46,650 nucleotides of DNA from Micavibrio_A sp040381535 (GCA_040381535.1 JBEIHF010000014.1:1-46650); one strand, 5' to 3'; numbered from the stretch's first letter, positions 16,101-24,005 are shown. The notes: generated by a model from the sequence alone, not told the origin. A program made the numbers and translations.

Positions 16101-16933
16101 ATGATTAAGTTTTTTGCGACATTACTGGTTTTAATTGCAAGCGCTTCTATCGCCCACGCCGATCCCGTGATGGACCGCATCAACAAGTCCCAAACCATCC
16201 GTTGTGGTTTTGTTTCCTATTCCCCAGGTTCCATGAAGGATACAGCCACCGGCAAAATGGCCGGCTACAATGTTGACATCATCGAAGAAGCCGCCAGAAG
16301 AATGGGCCTTAAGGTCGAATGGGCGCACGAAACCAATTGGCCGACCATTGCCACTGATCTTCAAACCAATAAATTCGATGTTGCCTGTGCAGCTTATTGG
16401 ATGAATCCAAAGTCCTCTTTACAGATGCTGAGCTCTGATCCGGTTTTCTATCAACCGCTTTTCTTCGCTGTGCGCGCCGATGACACGCGTTTCGATAAGA
16501 CATTACCAAAATCAATGATTCCGCCGTCAGTATTTCCGTGCTGGAAGGGGATGGCTCTACCGAAATCATCAAGAATTTATACCCCAATACCAAAATGGTG
16601 CCTTTGGGCCAAAACGCTAGCTTCACCCAGATCTATCACGAAGTGGCGTCCAAGCGAGCGGACGTGACTATTTCTTCCAAGCCTGACATGGACGATTTTA
16701 TCAAAAACAATCCGGGAAAACTAAAACTCATCATGGATCAGCCCGTAAAGATATATCCGACGGCGTTCCAGATTCTACCAGGATCGCTGCAGGTAAAAAA
16801 CGCGCTCGACACCGCCATCCTTGAAATGCAATTGGATGGGACAATTGAGAAAATCCTGAAGCAATACGCTACAGGCCCGCATGATTACTATCTGGTCGAG
16901 AAGCCCTATAAGATAATTCCAATTACAGAATAA
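16101..16933 (+). pseudogene. Periplasmic amino-acid-type solute-binding protein, frameshifted
   Basis: SBP_bac_3-type extracellular binding protein. AAAGGGAAA precedes ATG 16101, and a Sec signal peptide (about 1-20, SASIAHA) is followed by lobe I (GKMAGYNVDIIEEAARRMGL). The frame breaks near 16499: TTC GAT AAG must be followed by GAC ATT ACC, so one G appears to be missing from what would be AAGGAC. Reading on in the other frame gives VSISVLEGDGSTEII to PYKIIPITE, completing a normal protein of about 277 residues. No permease or ATPase gene is adjacent, so it may be an orphan binding protein. It could be a true pseudogene or a base-call deletion. Confidence 0.85.
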
Positions 16934-16936
16934 GGC

Positions 16937-17689
16937 TTAATGCAACCCACCCGCTAAATTTTCCATGATCACATCGGGGTTATCAGAGAAAAATGAATCT
17001 ACGCCGAGCTGTTGAAGGCGCCTGGCTTCCATTGGGTCGTTCACGGTGTATACGAGCAGGGGCAATTCCAGATCCATCACTTCTTCGGCCACTTGGCGTG
17101 TTACGAGACGCGAGCCAAGATTAATGGTTTTGACATCCAAATAATCGGCGAGATCTTTCCAGTTTTCCGGCATTTCCGAACCGCCGATCAATAGGCCGCG
17201 CGCCCAATCTGGCACCAAGTCCATCGCGGCTTCCAAACTCACATGCTGAAAAGATGAGATCAAAAGTTTCGAAGGGTCGTCCCAGAAACGCGAGAGATAA
17301 TCGAGCGCGACTTCCGCGGTTTCTTTTTCGCGCCCCGGGCAGGGTTTGATTTCCAAATTGAAACCAAGATCGTGTTTTAAAATAGCATCGACGGCTTCTT
17401 CGAGTGTCGGGATACGTGCGGCAACGAAGCTGTCGCCGTACCAACTGCCAGCATCAAGATCACGCAAATCTTCATAATATGTTTGCGCGACGAGGCCCGT
17501 GCCGTTCGTCGTGCGGTCCAGTTCATCGTCATGGAAGATGATCGGAATATTGTCTTTGGTTAATTTCACATCTAGTTCGATCCATTCCACCCCGAGGGAG
17601 GCGGCAGTTTCTATGCTTTCCACCGTGTTTTCGGGGGCGTAGGCTTTGGCGCCGCGGTGGCCGATGACTTTGGGTATTTTTATAGACAT
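16937..17689 (-). CDS. Glycerophosphodiester phosphodiesterase
   Basis: 250-residue cytosolic GDPD-type enzyme that hydrolyses glycerophosphodiesters to glycerol-3-phosphate and an alcohol; resembles UgpQ in size and lack of signal peptide. Catalytic and metal motifs: HRGAKAYAPENT (His11, Glu20), WIELDVKLTKD (Glu38, Asp40), IPIIFHDDELDRTTNGTG (His53), and later LEIKPCPG and SFFSDNPDV. ATG 17689 is preferred over the TTG and GTG codons up to 17701 because it sits next to the conserved HRG start. It converges on the binding-protein gene with only 3 bases between stops. Confidence 0.92.
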   Translation of the reverse strand: MSIKIPKVIGHRGAKAYAPENTVESIETAASLGVEWIELDVKLTKDNIPIIFHDDELDRTTNGTGLVAQTYYEDLRDLDAGSWYGDSFVAARIPTLEEAVDAILKHDLGFNLEIKPCPGREKETAEVALDYLSRFWDDPSKLLISSFQHVSLEAAMDLVPDWARGLLIGGSEMPENWKDLADYLDVKTINLGSRLVTRQVAEEVMDLELPLLVYTVNDPMEARRLQQLGVDSFFSDNPDVIMENLAGGLH

Positions 17690-17744
17690 AATCACTCGCA
17701 ATCTGTATAAAAAACACCATATAGCAAAAATAACGAGGTGTGAA

Positions 17745-18062
17745 ATGGTCAGGGATTACGACGCCGACGTGGACGAAGCCTGGAATGACGATCTGACGCC
17801 CGTTCAGCAAATGGTTAAACATGCACTCGACGCGGTGGGGCACAGAGCCTTCAACACCATCGACCCCGACGTCGAAAGCCGCGTCAAAAGTATGGCACTT
17901 GCCTTTCTGGGTGGCACCCAGACCCAGCATCACATAGACAATCTACGGGACATGCTGATCCGCGAGCACAAGATCGCGGCAGGCGTGGCCATAAAAGCGG
18001 CGAAAGACATGTACCAGACCATGGGCAGGATTGCGCCCGAATACAAACAGGATATGAATTAA
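17745..18062 (+). CDS. Hypothetical protein, 105 aa
   Basis: 105-residue soluble, helical protein with an acidic N-terminus (DYDADVDEAWNDD) and a His-rich middle (QTQHHIDNLRDML). GAGGTG (17735-17740) precedes ATG 17745. It is divergent from the phosphodiesterase gene across 55 bp and convergent with the next small gene, whose stop abuts its own. No family recognised. Confidence 0.72.
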   Translation: MVRDYDADVDEAWNDDLTPVQQMVKHALDAVGHRAFNTIDPDVESRVKSMALAFLGGTQTQHHIDNLRDMLIREHKIAAGVAIKAAKDMYQTMGRIAPEYKQDMN

Positions 18063-18263
18063 TTATTCCTTACCTGTTTTGGCAGGCGCGTCGGCGCAGA
18101 ACTTTTCCGATGTCTTACAAGAAGTATCTTTGCGTGCTTCTTGTTCAGCTAAAACCTTATCACGCAGATCTTTGAGGTAATTCAGCCCGAGCACGCCCGA
18201 CACGGCAACGCAGGCCAGAACGGCGGCAAAGGTCAAATAATTTCGTAGCGTCACTTTTTGCAT
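18063..18263 (-). CDS. Small single-span membrane protein
   Basis: 66 residues: a basic N-terminus (MQKVTLRNY), one membrane helix (LTFAAVLACVAVSGVLGL) and a charged periplasmic or cytosolic tail with two cysteines (TSCKTSEKFCAD). ATG 18263 starts directly before the helix; no clear SD, and in-frame alternative starts exist upstream. Function unknown. Confidence 0.55.
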   Translation of the reverse strand: MQKVTLRNYLTFAAVLACVAVSGVLGLNYLKDLRDKVLAEQEARKDTSCKTSEKFCADAPAKTGKE

Positions 18264-18330
18264 TGGAACCAAGAGATCTTGTGTTAGTAGGTATTCCGTC
18301 CAATAAAATCTATAACGAAAAGGGTGTGGT

Positions 18331-18771
18331 ATGACAGCGGTAACAGCCAAAAAAGTGGTCGAATGGCAGCACAAATCAGTTGCCAACCGCAACGAGACGA
18401 TGATCGGAGCCATGATTGCTTGGCAGGAGATCGGCGAAGAGAAGGGCCGCGGCGTATTTGCCCTCATCGACATCAAAAAGGGTCAGGTCATCGAAGCCGC
18501 ACCCGTCATCCCCGTCGCCAAAGAGAATGTTGTTGAAAGCGGCGATGCACCGGACGGTTATTTGCTGGACTGGGACGGCAATTACGAGAACGAAGAATAC
18601 TGCATGCCGCTCGGCTACATCATGATGTACAACCATTCCGACACGCCTAACATGATGCTGGATCAAGATTACGACGCCTACACGATGACGGCGATCGCGC
18701 TCCGCGACATTAAAAAGGGCGAAGAGATCTGCTGGAATTACAACTGCGAGATCTGGTTCGACGAAGCCTAA
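18331..18771 (+). CDS. SET-domain protein (putative lysine methyltransferase)
   Basis: 146 residues, essentially one SET domain. The N-terminal strand KGRGVFALIDIKKGQVIE (38-55), the SAM-binding NHSDTPN (101-107) and the closing GEEICWNYNCEIWF (130-143) match the SET core, including the Tyr of the active-site pseudoknot. AAGGGTG precedes the ATG. No pre- or post-SET zinc motifs. Such compact bacterial SET proteins probably methylate a lysine on a cytosolic protein; the substrate here is unknown. A bidirectional terminator separates it from convergent pnp. Confidence 0.85.
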   Translation: MTAVTAKKVVEWQHKSVANRNETMIGAMIAWQEIGEEKGRGVFALIDIKKGQVIEAAPVIPVAKENVVESGDAPDGYLLDWDGNYENEEYCMPLGYIMMYNHSDTPNMMLDQDYDAYTMTAIALRDIKKGEEICWNYNCEIWFDEA

Positions 18772-18773
18772 TA

Positions 18774-18800
18774 AAAAACCCCGCATTCCGCGGGGTTTTT
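18774..18800 (+). terminator. Bidirectional terminator between SET gene and pnp
   Basis: Perfect 11-bp stem AAAAACCCCGC / GCGGGGTTTTT (18774-18784, 18790-18800) with a 5-nt loop. T runs are present on both strands, so it can end the SET gene (+) and pnp (-). Confidence 0.9.
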
Positions 18801-18817
18801 CTTGTTCTTATAAACGA

Positions 18818-20950
18818 TTATGCTTCTTTGCGTTCTTCGCGCGCCTTTATTTCGCGAGGTTCGCCCGTTGCTTGATCAACGCGTTTCATCGACAGTTTGA
18901 TTTTGCCGCGATCGTCGAAACCAACAACCATGACTTTCACTTCCTGACCTTCGGATACAACGTCCGTGGTTTTCGCCACGCGTGCATCGGCGAGTTCGGA
19001 GATATGAACCAGACCGTCTTTGCCGCCCATGAAGTTCACGAATGCGCCGAAATCCATGATCTTAACGACTTTGCCGTTATAGATTTTATTGATCTCGGGT
19101 TCTTCGGTGATGCCTTTGATCCATTCAACAGCTTTGTCGATGGCTTCTTGGGACACGGCGGATACTTTAACCGAACCGTCATCATCTATATCCACTTTCG
19201 CGCCGGTTTCTTCGACGATAGCGCGGATGACTTTACCGCCCGTACCGATAACTTCGCGGATTTTGTCCGTCGGAATTTTGAAGGAAACCATTTGCGGAGC
19301 GAATTGGGAAACACCCGAACGTCCTTGATTCAGCGCCTTGTTCATTTCGCCGAGGATGTGGATGCGGCCGTCTTTCGCCTGTGCCAGAGCGATCTTCATG
19401 ATTTCTTCCGTGATGGAAGTGATCTTGATGTCCATCTGAAGCGCCGTGATACCTTTGTCGGTACCGGCTACTTTGAAGTCCATGTCGCCCAAGTGATCTT
19501 CATCGCCCAGAATGTCCGACAGAACGGCATAGTCTTTGCCTTCCTTGATCAGACCCATGGCAATACCCGCGATCGGGCGTGCCAGAGGAACGCCTGCATC
19601 CATCATAGAAAGTGACGTACCGCAAACAGTGGCCATCGAGGAGGAGCCGTTCGATTCCGTAATTTCGGATACCGAGCGGATCGTGTAAGGGAAAGCTTCA
19701 GCCGTCGGGAACAACGGGTTGATGGCGCGCCATGCGAGTTTTCCGTGGCCGATTTCGCGGCGACCAGGTGAACCCATACGACCTGTCTCGCCCACAGAGT
19801 AGGGAGGGAAGTTGTAGTGCAGCATGAAGCGGGAGCGGTATTCACCTTCAAGAGCATCGATGATCTGTTCATCCTGACCCGTACCGAGCGTAGTCACGAC
19901 CAGAGCTTGCGTTTCGCCGCGCGTGAACAGGGCGGAGCCGTGCGCACGTGGCAGAACACCGACTTCGGCAATGATCTGGCGAACGGTTTTGGTATCGCGT
20001 CCGTCAATACGTTTGCCGGTTTTCAAGATTGCACCGCGAACGACTTCGGCTTCGAGGGCATGAAATTCTTTCGCGACTTTGTCTTTTGGAAGTTCTTCGG
20101 TGGTGAAGGCTTCGATGGCGGCTTTGCGCACAACGTCAACAGCGGCATAACGTTCTTGCTTGACTGTTTTCGTGTAAGCGGCGGCAACGTCTTTTTCAAA
20201 TTTGCCTTTGATGCCGTCATAGAGTTTGACCAGAACCGGGTCTTTTTCGGTAACATCCCAAGGATCTTTCGCGCCCATTTCGGCAAGCGCAATGATACCG
20301 TCAATGGCTTTTTGGAATTCCTTCCAGCCTGCCATAACGGCGCCGAGCATGATGTCTTCGGAAAGTTCTTTGGCTTCGGATTCAACCATCAGAACGCCTT
20401 CTTTCGTACCGGCGACAACCAGTTCGAGTTCGGAGCCTTCCAGTTCCTGATTGGTCGGGTTGATGAGGTATTTGCCATCCTTGTAACCGACGCGGCATGC
20501 GCCGACAGGGCCCATGAATGGAATACCCGACATGGTGAGAGCGCAAGAGCAGCCCAGCAGAGCCACGATATCCGGATCATTTTCCATGTCGTGTGCCAGA
20601 ACCGTTGCAACAACCTGAACTTCGTTGAGGAAGTTTTCGGGGAACAGCGGACGGATAGGACGATCGATCAAACGGGAAACCAGTGTTTCTTTTTCGGAAG
20701 GACGACCTTCGCGTTTGAAGAAGCCACCCGGAATTTTACCTGCGGCGAATGCTTTTTCCTGATAGTTGACGGTCAGAGGGAAAAAGTCCTGACCTTCTTT
20801 TACTTTTCTTGCGCCGACAACGGTGCAGAGCACGGTCGTGCCGCCGAGTGTCGCCATAATGGCCGAGTCAGCCTGACGTGCGATTTTGCCCGTTTCGAAT
20901 ACAAGCTTTTTGCCTGCAAAGTCTATTTCTTTGCGGAATACGTTGAACAT
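18818..20950 (-). CDS. pnp: Polyribonucleotide nucleotidyltransferase (PNPase)
   Basis: Phosphorolytic 3'-5' exoribonuclease and degradosome component, 710 residues. Two RNase PH cores flank a helical linker; the C-terminal core has DILGDEDHLGDMDFKVAG (about 480-500) with the catalytic aspartates. A KH domain (about 548-610, IGTGGKVIRAI) and an S1 domain (about 617-690, VVKIMDFGAFVNF) follow. ATG 20950 is chosen: AAAAGGAC lies 8 nt upstream, and the longer frame adds 12 residues outside the family N-terminus MFNVFRKEIDFAGKKL. The long leader has features of autoregulation. It is normally next to rpsO but here lies about 4.3 kb away. Confidence 0.97.
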   Translation of the reverse strand: MFNVFRKEIDFAGKKLVFETGKIARQADSAIMATLGGTTVLCTVVGARKVKEGQDFFPLTVNYQEKAFAAGKIPGGFFKREGRPSEKETLVSRLIDRPIRPLFPENFLNEVQVVATVLAHDMENDPDIVALLGCSCALTMSGIPFMGPVGACRVGYKDGKYLINPTNQELEGSELELVVAGTKEGVLMVESEAKELSEDIMLGAVMAGWKEFQKAIDGIIALAEMGAKDPWDVTEKDPVLVKLYDGIKGKFEKDVAAAYTKTVKQERYAAVDVVRKAAIEAFTTEELPKDKVAKEFHALEAEVVRGAILKTGKRIDGRDTKTVRQIIAEVGVLPRAHGSALFTRGETQALVVTTLGTGQDEQIIDALEGEYRSRFMLHYNFPPYSVGETGRMGSPGRREIGHGKLAWRAINPLFPTAEAFPYTIRSVSEITESNGSSSMATVCGTSLSMMDAGVPLARPIAGIAMGLIKEGKDYAVLSDILGDEDHLGDMDFKVAGTDKGITALQMDIKITSITEEIMKIALAQAKDGRIHILGEMNKALNQGRSGVSQFAPQMVSFKIPTDKIREVIGTGGKVIRAIVEETGAKVDIDDDGSVKVSAVSQEAIDKAVEWIKGITEEPEINKIYNGKVVKIMDFGAFVNFMGGKDGLVHISELADARVAKTTDVVSEGQEVKVMVVGFDDRGKIKLSMKRVDQATGEPREIKAREERKEA

Positions 20951-21127
20951 TAGTTTTAGTCCTTTTCTTTTTGTGTAAAAACCCACGCCACGGCCATCCG
21001 CGAAGCAGGGGAAAAGGACGTTTTATCGGTGGGATATAATGCGGTGGACAATAAAAACGCCTGAACCAAGCGGTTTGACAGTTCACCGTATTACTAACAT
21101 CTGGACTGAAGAAACGCCCTCATTCCG
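20951..21127 (-). promoter_or_regulatory. pnp 5' leader with a stem that sequesters the ribosome binding site
   Basis: From the predicted +1 near 21127 the leader is about 177 nt. GTCCTTTTC (21019-21011 on the minus strand) is perfectly complementary to GAAAAGGAC (20967-20959), which contains the Shine-Dalgarno sequence; 43 nt separate the arms. Pairing would hide the RBS or create a double strand for RNase III. PNPase is known to autoregulate through its leader in enterobacteria; the mechanism here is inferred. Confidence 0.5.
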
Positions 21128-21133
21128 GCCCCT

Positions 21134-21162
21134 TTAATACGCGCAAAAGCCAGATTTGTCAA
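21134..21162 (-). promoter_or_regulatory. pnp promoter
   Basis: Minus strand TTGACA (21162-21157), 17-bp spacer, TATTAA (21139-21134): a near-consensus sigma-70 promoter. Its presence shows that pnp can be transcribed independently of rpsO. Confidence 0.75.
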
Positions 21163-21180
21163 AGATTTGTGCGAGGAATA

Positions 21181-21210
21181 TTGACATAATAATAAGGTGA
21201 TTGTTACAAG
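21181..21210 (+). promoter_or_regulatory. Divergent promoter candidate opposite pnp
   Basis: TTGACA (21181-21186) with TACAAG (21205-21210) 18 bp away; the predicted +1 coincides with ATG 21212 or 21216. The 11-mer ATTGACATAAT here recurs upstream of the small ORF at 41092. Confidence 0.4.
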
Positions 21211-21211
21211 A

Positions 21212-21557
21212 ATGCATGGCAATTCAACCTTTAGGCATGCGTCCAACGGGCCGATAATCCATGCCGGTTTCGTAAGCGGCATCAATGCCCTGAACCAATC
21301 GATTATTTCCCCAAGATATGGTGCCGTTTGCGAGCGGCCGCGCCTATGCCAAACCGGATATGATGTTCGACCCCGATGTGGTTCCGCCCAAACCTTATAC
21401 ATCTGCCATCCTCTCGCGGACGTCTCAAAAATTGGTTGCGCAGGCTCTGGCACCCGAAGGACATGGGATCATCACTGATCTTGCCGACCCCGGGATGGGC
21501 TGGGTCGAGAGCGAAGCAAACATCACCTACAGGATCAATGCCAACCTCAATTATTAA
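21212..21557 (+). pseudogene. Small unrecognised ORF with a single-base frameshift
   Basis: From ATG 21212 one frame reads MHGNSTFRHASNG to LNQSIIS; removing one C from CCCC at 21309-21312 continues it as QDMVPFASGRAYAKPD to YRINANLNY, about 114 residues with no further stop. The second half alone is also open from ATG 21318 (79 residues) but has no SD. No family recognised; no membrane segment. Continuity across a homopolymer suggests one gene with an indel, either real or a base-call error. Confidence 0.4.
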
Positions 21558-21594
21558 CCCACCGGACTTCAGGAACTATTTGTCCTATTAAGCG

Positions 21595-21616
21595 TATGTT
21601 TTAAAGTACAAACATA
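21595..21616. promoter_or_regulatory. Inverted repeat upstream of a 25-residue peptide
   Basis: TATGTTT (21595-21601) and AAACATA (21610-21616) form a 7-bp dyad with an 8-bp spacer containing TAAAGT, which with TTGTCC (21580-21585) could be a -10/-35 pair. The dyad would cover the -10, as an operator does. No known regulator site was recognised. Confidence 0.35.
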
Positions 21617-21632
21617 GGTAAGGGAGATTTTA

Positions 21633-21710
21633 ATGAAAGGTCTATTGCTGTGGCTGGTCGGAATTCCTATCCCCGTCATTATTTTACTATATATATTTAA
21701 CGTACTTTAA
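21633..21710 (+). CDS. 25-residue hydrophobic membrane peptide
   Basis: MKGLLLWLVGIPIP then a hydrophobic run ending in FNVL: a single membrane helix with an IPIP motif. AGGGAG lies about 7 nt before the ATG, and a hairpin with T run follows the stop. I recall very similar short peptides of the form LLWLxGIPIPxIIL in other proteobacteria, but this cannot be verified here. Function unknown. Confidence 0.65.
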   Translation: MKGLLLWLVGIPIPVIILLYIFNVL

Positions 21711-21739
21711 AAAAGTCACCGTAAAATACGGGGATTTTT
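21707..21739 (+). terminator. Probable terminator after the 25-residue peptide
   Basis: CCGT-AAAAT-ACGG core, extended by C-G, T-A and A/T pairs with one mismatch, followed by TTTTT. Imperfect stem, good T tract. Confidence 0.5.
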
Positions 21740-21837
21740 CGTAAATTATTTGCCGGCGGCGTATAAAGCCCTAATTGTCCTTCTTAAACGCTTGTACCTG
21801 TGAGATAATCCAACGCGCTTTAATCGGGGAAATATTA

Positions 21838-22296
21838 ATGAGCAGTCTCGTCACCAACGGAAAAGTTTTGGGCATTCTGCCTGTCGGCCAATACACCAAA
21901 GTCACATACATTCTCTTACTGGTATCCGCAGGTATCGCGTTGCTGAGCACGTTTCTCGGAGTTGTCGGCGTAGCTGTAGCACTTGGCGTCTTAGGGGGTG
22001 TATGCGGGATGCTCGCACTTTTGTTCGCCGTACTGGGAATTGCCTTGCTGGCCGGCGATCTCACATCGCTCGACAAAAACCACCTGGTTTATATCTGCGT
22101 TCTCTTTGTCGCATTTTATCTTCTGAGCTTTTTATTCGTTCAGATAGGCGGTTTCCTCGCACTGTTGCTAGCACTGTTTTTTGCCGTGATCCAATTAGCT
22201 ATGGCGTTCACGGGATTTAACAGCTGGAGCAAAGGGCGCACGCTGTCCGCGCAAAATATCAAATCCGAAATGAACCTCGCTGTTAAAAGGAACTAA
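21838..22296 (+). CDS. Small polytopic membrane protein (paralogue 1)
   Basis: 152 residues with about four membrane helices: VTYILLLVSAGIALLSTF, a Gly/Val/Leu-rich second helix pair, YICVLFVAFYLLSFLFV and GGFLALLLALFFAVIQL. The N-terminus reads GKVLGILPVGQYTKVTY, and the end FTGFNSWSKG then MNLAVKRN. GGGGA precedes ATG 21838. The next gene has the same layout and matching ends, so they form a tandem duplicated pair. No family name; not an obvious transporter. Confidence 0.78.
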   Translation: MSSLVTNGKVLGILPVGQYTKVTYILLLVSAGIALLSTFLGVVGVAVALGVLGGVCGMLALLFAVLGIALLAGDLTSLDKNHLVYICVLFVAFYLLSFLFVQIGGFLALLLALFFAVIQLAMAFTGFNSWSKGRTLSAQNIKSEMNLAVKRN

Positions 22297-22300
22297 ATCT

Positions 22301-22759
22301 ATGTCCGACACTACGAAAATTATGGGAATCCCCAAAGGCAGATATATGTACTTCACTTATATGTTCTTGCTCGTAGCCGCCGCAGGCAACGCATTCTTTT
22401 CTTTGCTCAGCATGATCGGCCTGAGCTTTGAGAGCGGCGCCATGGGCCCGATGGTTCTGGGCTTTCTTGCCTTTGTACTCGCTATCGTCGGCCTTACCAG
22501 CGCCAAGGCTGAATTCACTGAAACCGAACACCAGCATTTCAAATATATCGGTTTCCTGTTTGTCGGATTCTTTATTCTCTATACCATCTTCGGCGGTGTT
22601 TATGCTTTGTCGTACGTTCTGGGCTACCTTTGCACGATAGCTATCGCCTTGGTGCAGACGGTTTTGGTCTTCACAGGCTGGATGAGCCTGCAGGTAGGAT
22701 GCGTGGTCACCAAGGACAACTTCAAAGAAGAAATCAAACTGGCGATCGCAAAACGTTGA
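22301..22759 (+). CDS. Small polytopic membrane protein (paralogue 2)
   Basis: 152 residues with about four membrane helices and the same architecture as the preceding gene: KIMGIPKGRYMYFTYMFLLV at the start, FTGWMSLQVG then EIKLAIAKR at the end. The two share the GIxxGxYxxxTY start, FTGxxS near the last helix and a basic LAxKR-type tail. AAGGA precedes the ATG, 4 bases after the first gene. Its stop overlaps the next start (TGATG). Function unknown. Confidence 0.78.
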   Translation: MSDTTKIMGIPKGRYMYFTYMFLLVAAAGNAFFSLLSMIGLSFESGAMGPMVLGFLAFVLAIVGLTSAKAEFTETEHQHFKYIGFLFVGFFILYTIFGGVYALSYVLGYLCTIAIALVQTVLVFTGWMSLQVGCVVTKDNFKEEIKLAIAKR

Positions 22760-23220
22760 TGGGATGCTTTCAAACGATTTTTAAGGTCGCTGTCATCATG
22801 ACGACGGCTTTGTTTTTTGTGAACCTTCCTGCGCAGGCGGAAAACATACCTTTGAAGGTGGTGCCCAAAACGCAAAAGGCGAATCCCAAAGACCCCTGCG
22901 GCGGCGTAAAGATTGAACGTAACAGATTGATCTGTCAGCAGGGCGTAAGAAAAGCGGAAGCGGATATGGAGATCTCCAGACTGATCACAGATATCAATTA
23001 TGCGCTGAAGTCGACTGAAGCCAAGAAATTCTTTGAAGGGGCGCAGGAATCTTGGGCCACATACATGGAATGGTCTTGCGCCTTTGAATCCTTCGGCTCG
23101 CCGCGCGGCATTGCGGCAGGTATAGATGAAGAAAATTGTAGAATTTCTTACATGGAAAGCCGTATAAAACATTTGCGTAAGAATCTGGGCTGCATCGGTA
23201 CGCCGCCATGTCCGCGATAA
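22759..23220 (+). CDS. Secreted LprI/DUF1311-like protein
   Basis: 153 residues. A signal peptide (about 1-28, ending VNLPAQA) leads a domain with the lysozyme-inhibitor LprI-like pattern: paired cysteines (DPCGG, RLICQQG), a helical region, QESWATYMEWSCAFES, and C-terminal cysteines (EENCRISYMESRIKHLR, LGCIGTPPCPR). Members are periplasmic and some bind lysozyme. Translationally coupled to the upstream membrane protein by a one-base overlap. The call depends on the WxxYxxxxCxF pattern and is moderately secure. Confidence 0.7.
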   Translation: MGCFQTIFKVAVIMTTALFFVNLPAQAENIPLKVVPKTQKANPKDPCGGVKIERNRLICQQGVRKAEADMEISRLITDINYALKSTEAKKFFEGAQESWATYMEWSCAFESFGSPRGIAAGIDEENCRISYMESRIKHLRKNLGCIGTPPCPR

Positions 23221-23234
23221 TACAAGGATGATCA

Positions 23235-23870
23235 ATGAACTATTTGGTACTGCTTCGTCACGGCCAATCCCAATGGAATCTAGAAAACCGTTTTACTGGT
23301 TTTCATGATATTGACTTGTCTGATCTGGGCAAACAGGAAGCCGCCGATGCGGGCAAACGCCTAAAAAAACTCGGCATATCATTCGACGTGGTTTACACCA
23401 GCACGTTGAAACGCGCCTACAACACTGCGCAGATTGCGCTCGAAAATGCGGGGCAGGGCGATCTAGTGCCCAAACTCATTAAGCACGATGATTTGCGCGA
23501 GCGTGATTACGGCGACCTCACAGGCCTGAACAAAGATGAGACTCGCGCCAAGTATGGCGAAGAGCAGGTTCATATTTGGCGTCGTTCTTACGATGTATGC
23601 CCGCCCGGCGGCGAATGTCTGCGGGATGTGGTGGAAAATCGTGTTCGTCCTTATTATACCGCGAATATCGCCCAGCAATTATTGAACGGAAAAAACATCC
23701 TCGTCGCCGCGCACGGAAATTCCCTGCGCGCGCTGCTGATTATCCTTGGCGCGGAAACACCCGACACGATCAACAAAGCGGAAATGGAAACGGGCGTGCC
23801 CGTGGTGTTCGAACTGGAAAAAGGCAAAATCATCAAGCGATACATGCTCACCGACAATCAAGCGGCATAA
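23235..23870 (+). CDS. gpmA: 2,3-bisphosphoglycerate-dependent phosphoglycerate mutase
   Basis: Interconverts 3- and 2-phosphoglycerate in glycolysis and gluconeogenesis. 211 residues, the shorter alphaproteobacterial form. Phosphohistidine motif LLRHGQSQWN (His9), NRFTGFHDIDLSDLG, catalytic ERDYGDLTGLNKDE, WRRSYDVCPPGGE and the second histidine in VAAHGNSLRAL. AAGGATGA precedes the ATG. A strong terminator follows. Confidence 0.95.
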   Translation: MNYLVLLRHGQSQWNLENRFTGFHDIDLSDLGKQEAADAGKRLKKLGISFDVVYTSTLKRAYNTAQIALENAGQGDLVPKLIKHDDLRERDYGDLTGLNKDETRAKYGEEQVHIWRRSYDVCPPGGECLRDVVENRVRPYYTANIAQQLLNGKNILVAAHGNSLRALLIILGAETPDTINKAEMETGVPVVFELEKGKIIKRYMLTDNQAA

Positions 23871-23873
23871 AAG

Positions 23874-23903
23874 AAATCCCCCGACCTTCACCTCGGGGGA
23901 TTT
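23874..23903 (+). terminator. Terminator after gpmA
   Basis: 11-bp perfect stem AAATCCCCCGA / TCGGGGGATTT (23874-23884, 23893-23903), 8-nt loop. The plus-strand T run is short; the minus strand continues TTTCTTTT, so it may act in both directions. Confidence 0.75.
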
Positions 23904-23918
23904 CGCATTCGGACGCAA

Positions 23919-24005
23919 TTAGCTGATCGTCAATCGGCCTTCGCTGTTAGCGTCGGCTACATTAAAGCTGATCGCCGAATTAAATTTTTGCCAGTTCACC
24001 TTCAT
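23919..24005 (-). pseudogene. Possible EF-hand gene remnant
   Basis: A 28-residue minus-strand frame from ATG 24005 (MKVNWQKF) ends in DANSEGRLTIS followed by TAA. That segment fits an EF-hand loop (D at 1, N at 3, E at 5, G at 6, I/L at 8) whose last ligand position is the stop. Two intact EF-hand genes lie just upstream on the same strand, so this could be a truncated third copy. No SD. Low confidence. Confidence 0.3.

Noticed and set aside
18872..20953. Long plus-strand open frames (247 and 378 codons) antisense to pnp
   Set aside because: They are mirror frames of a highly conserved gene, contain His/Phe-rich low-plausibility protein, and have no SD or family match.
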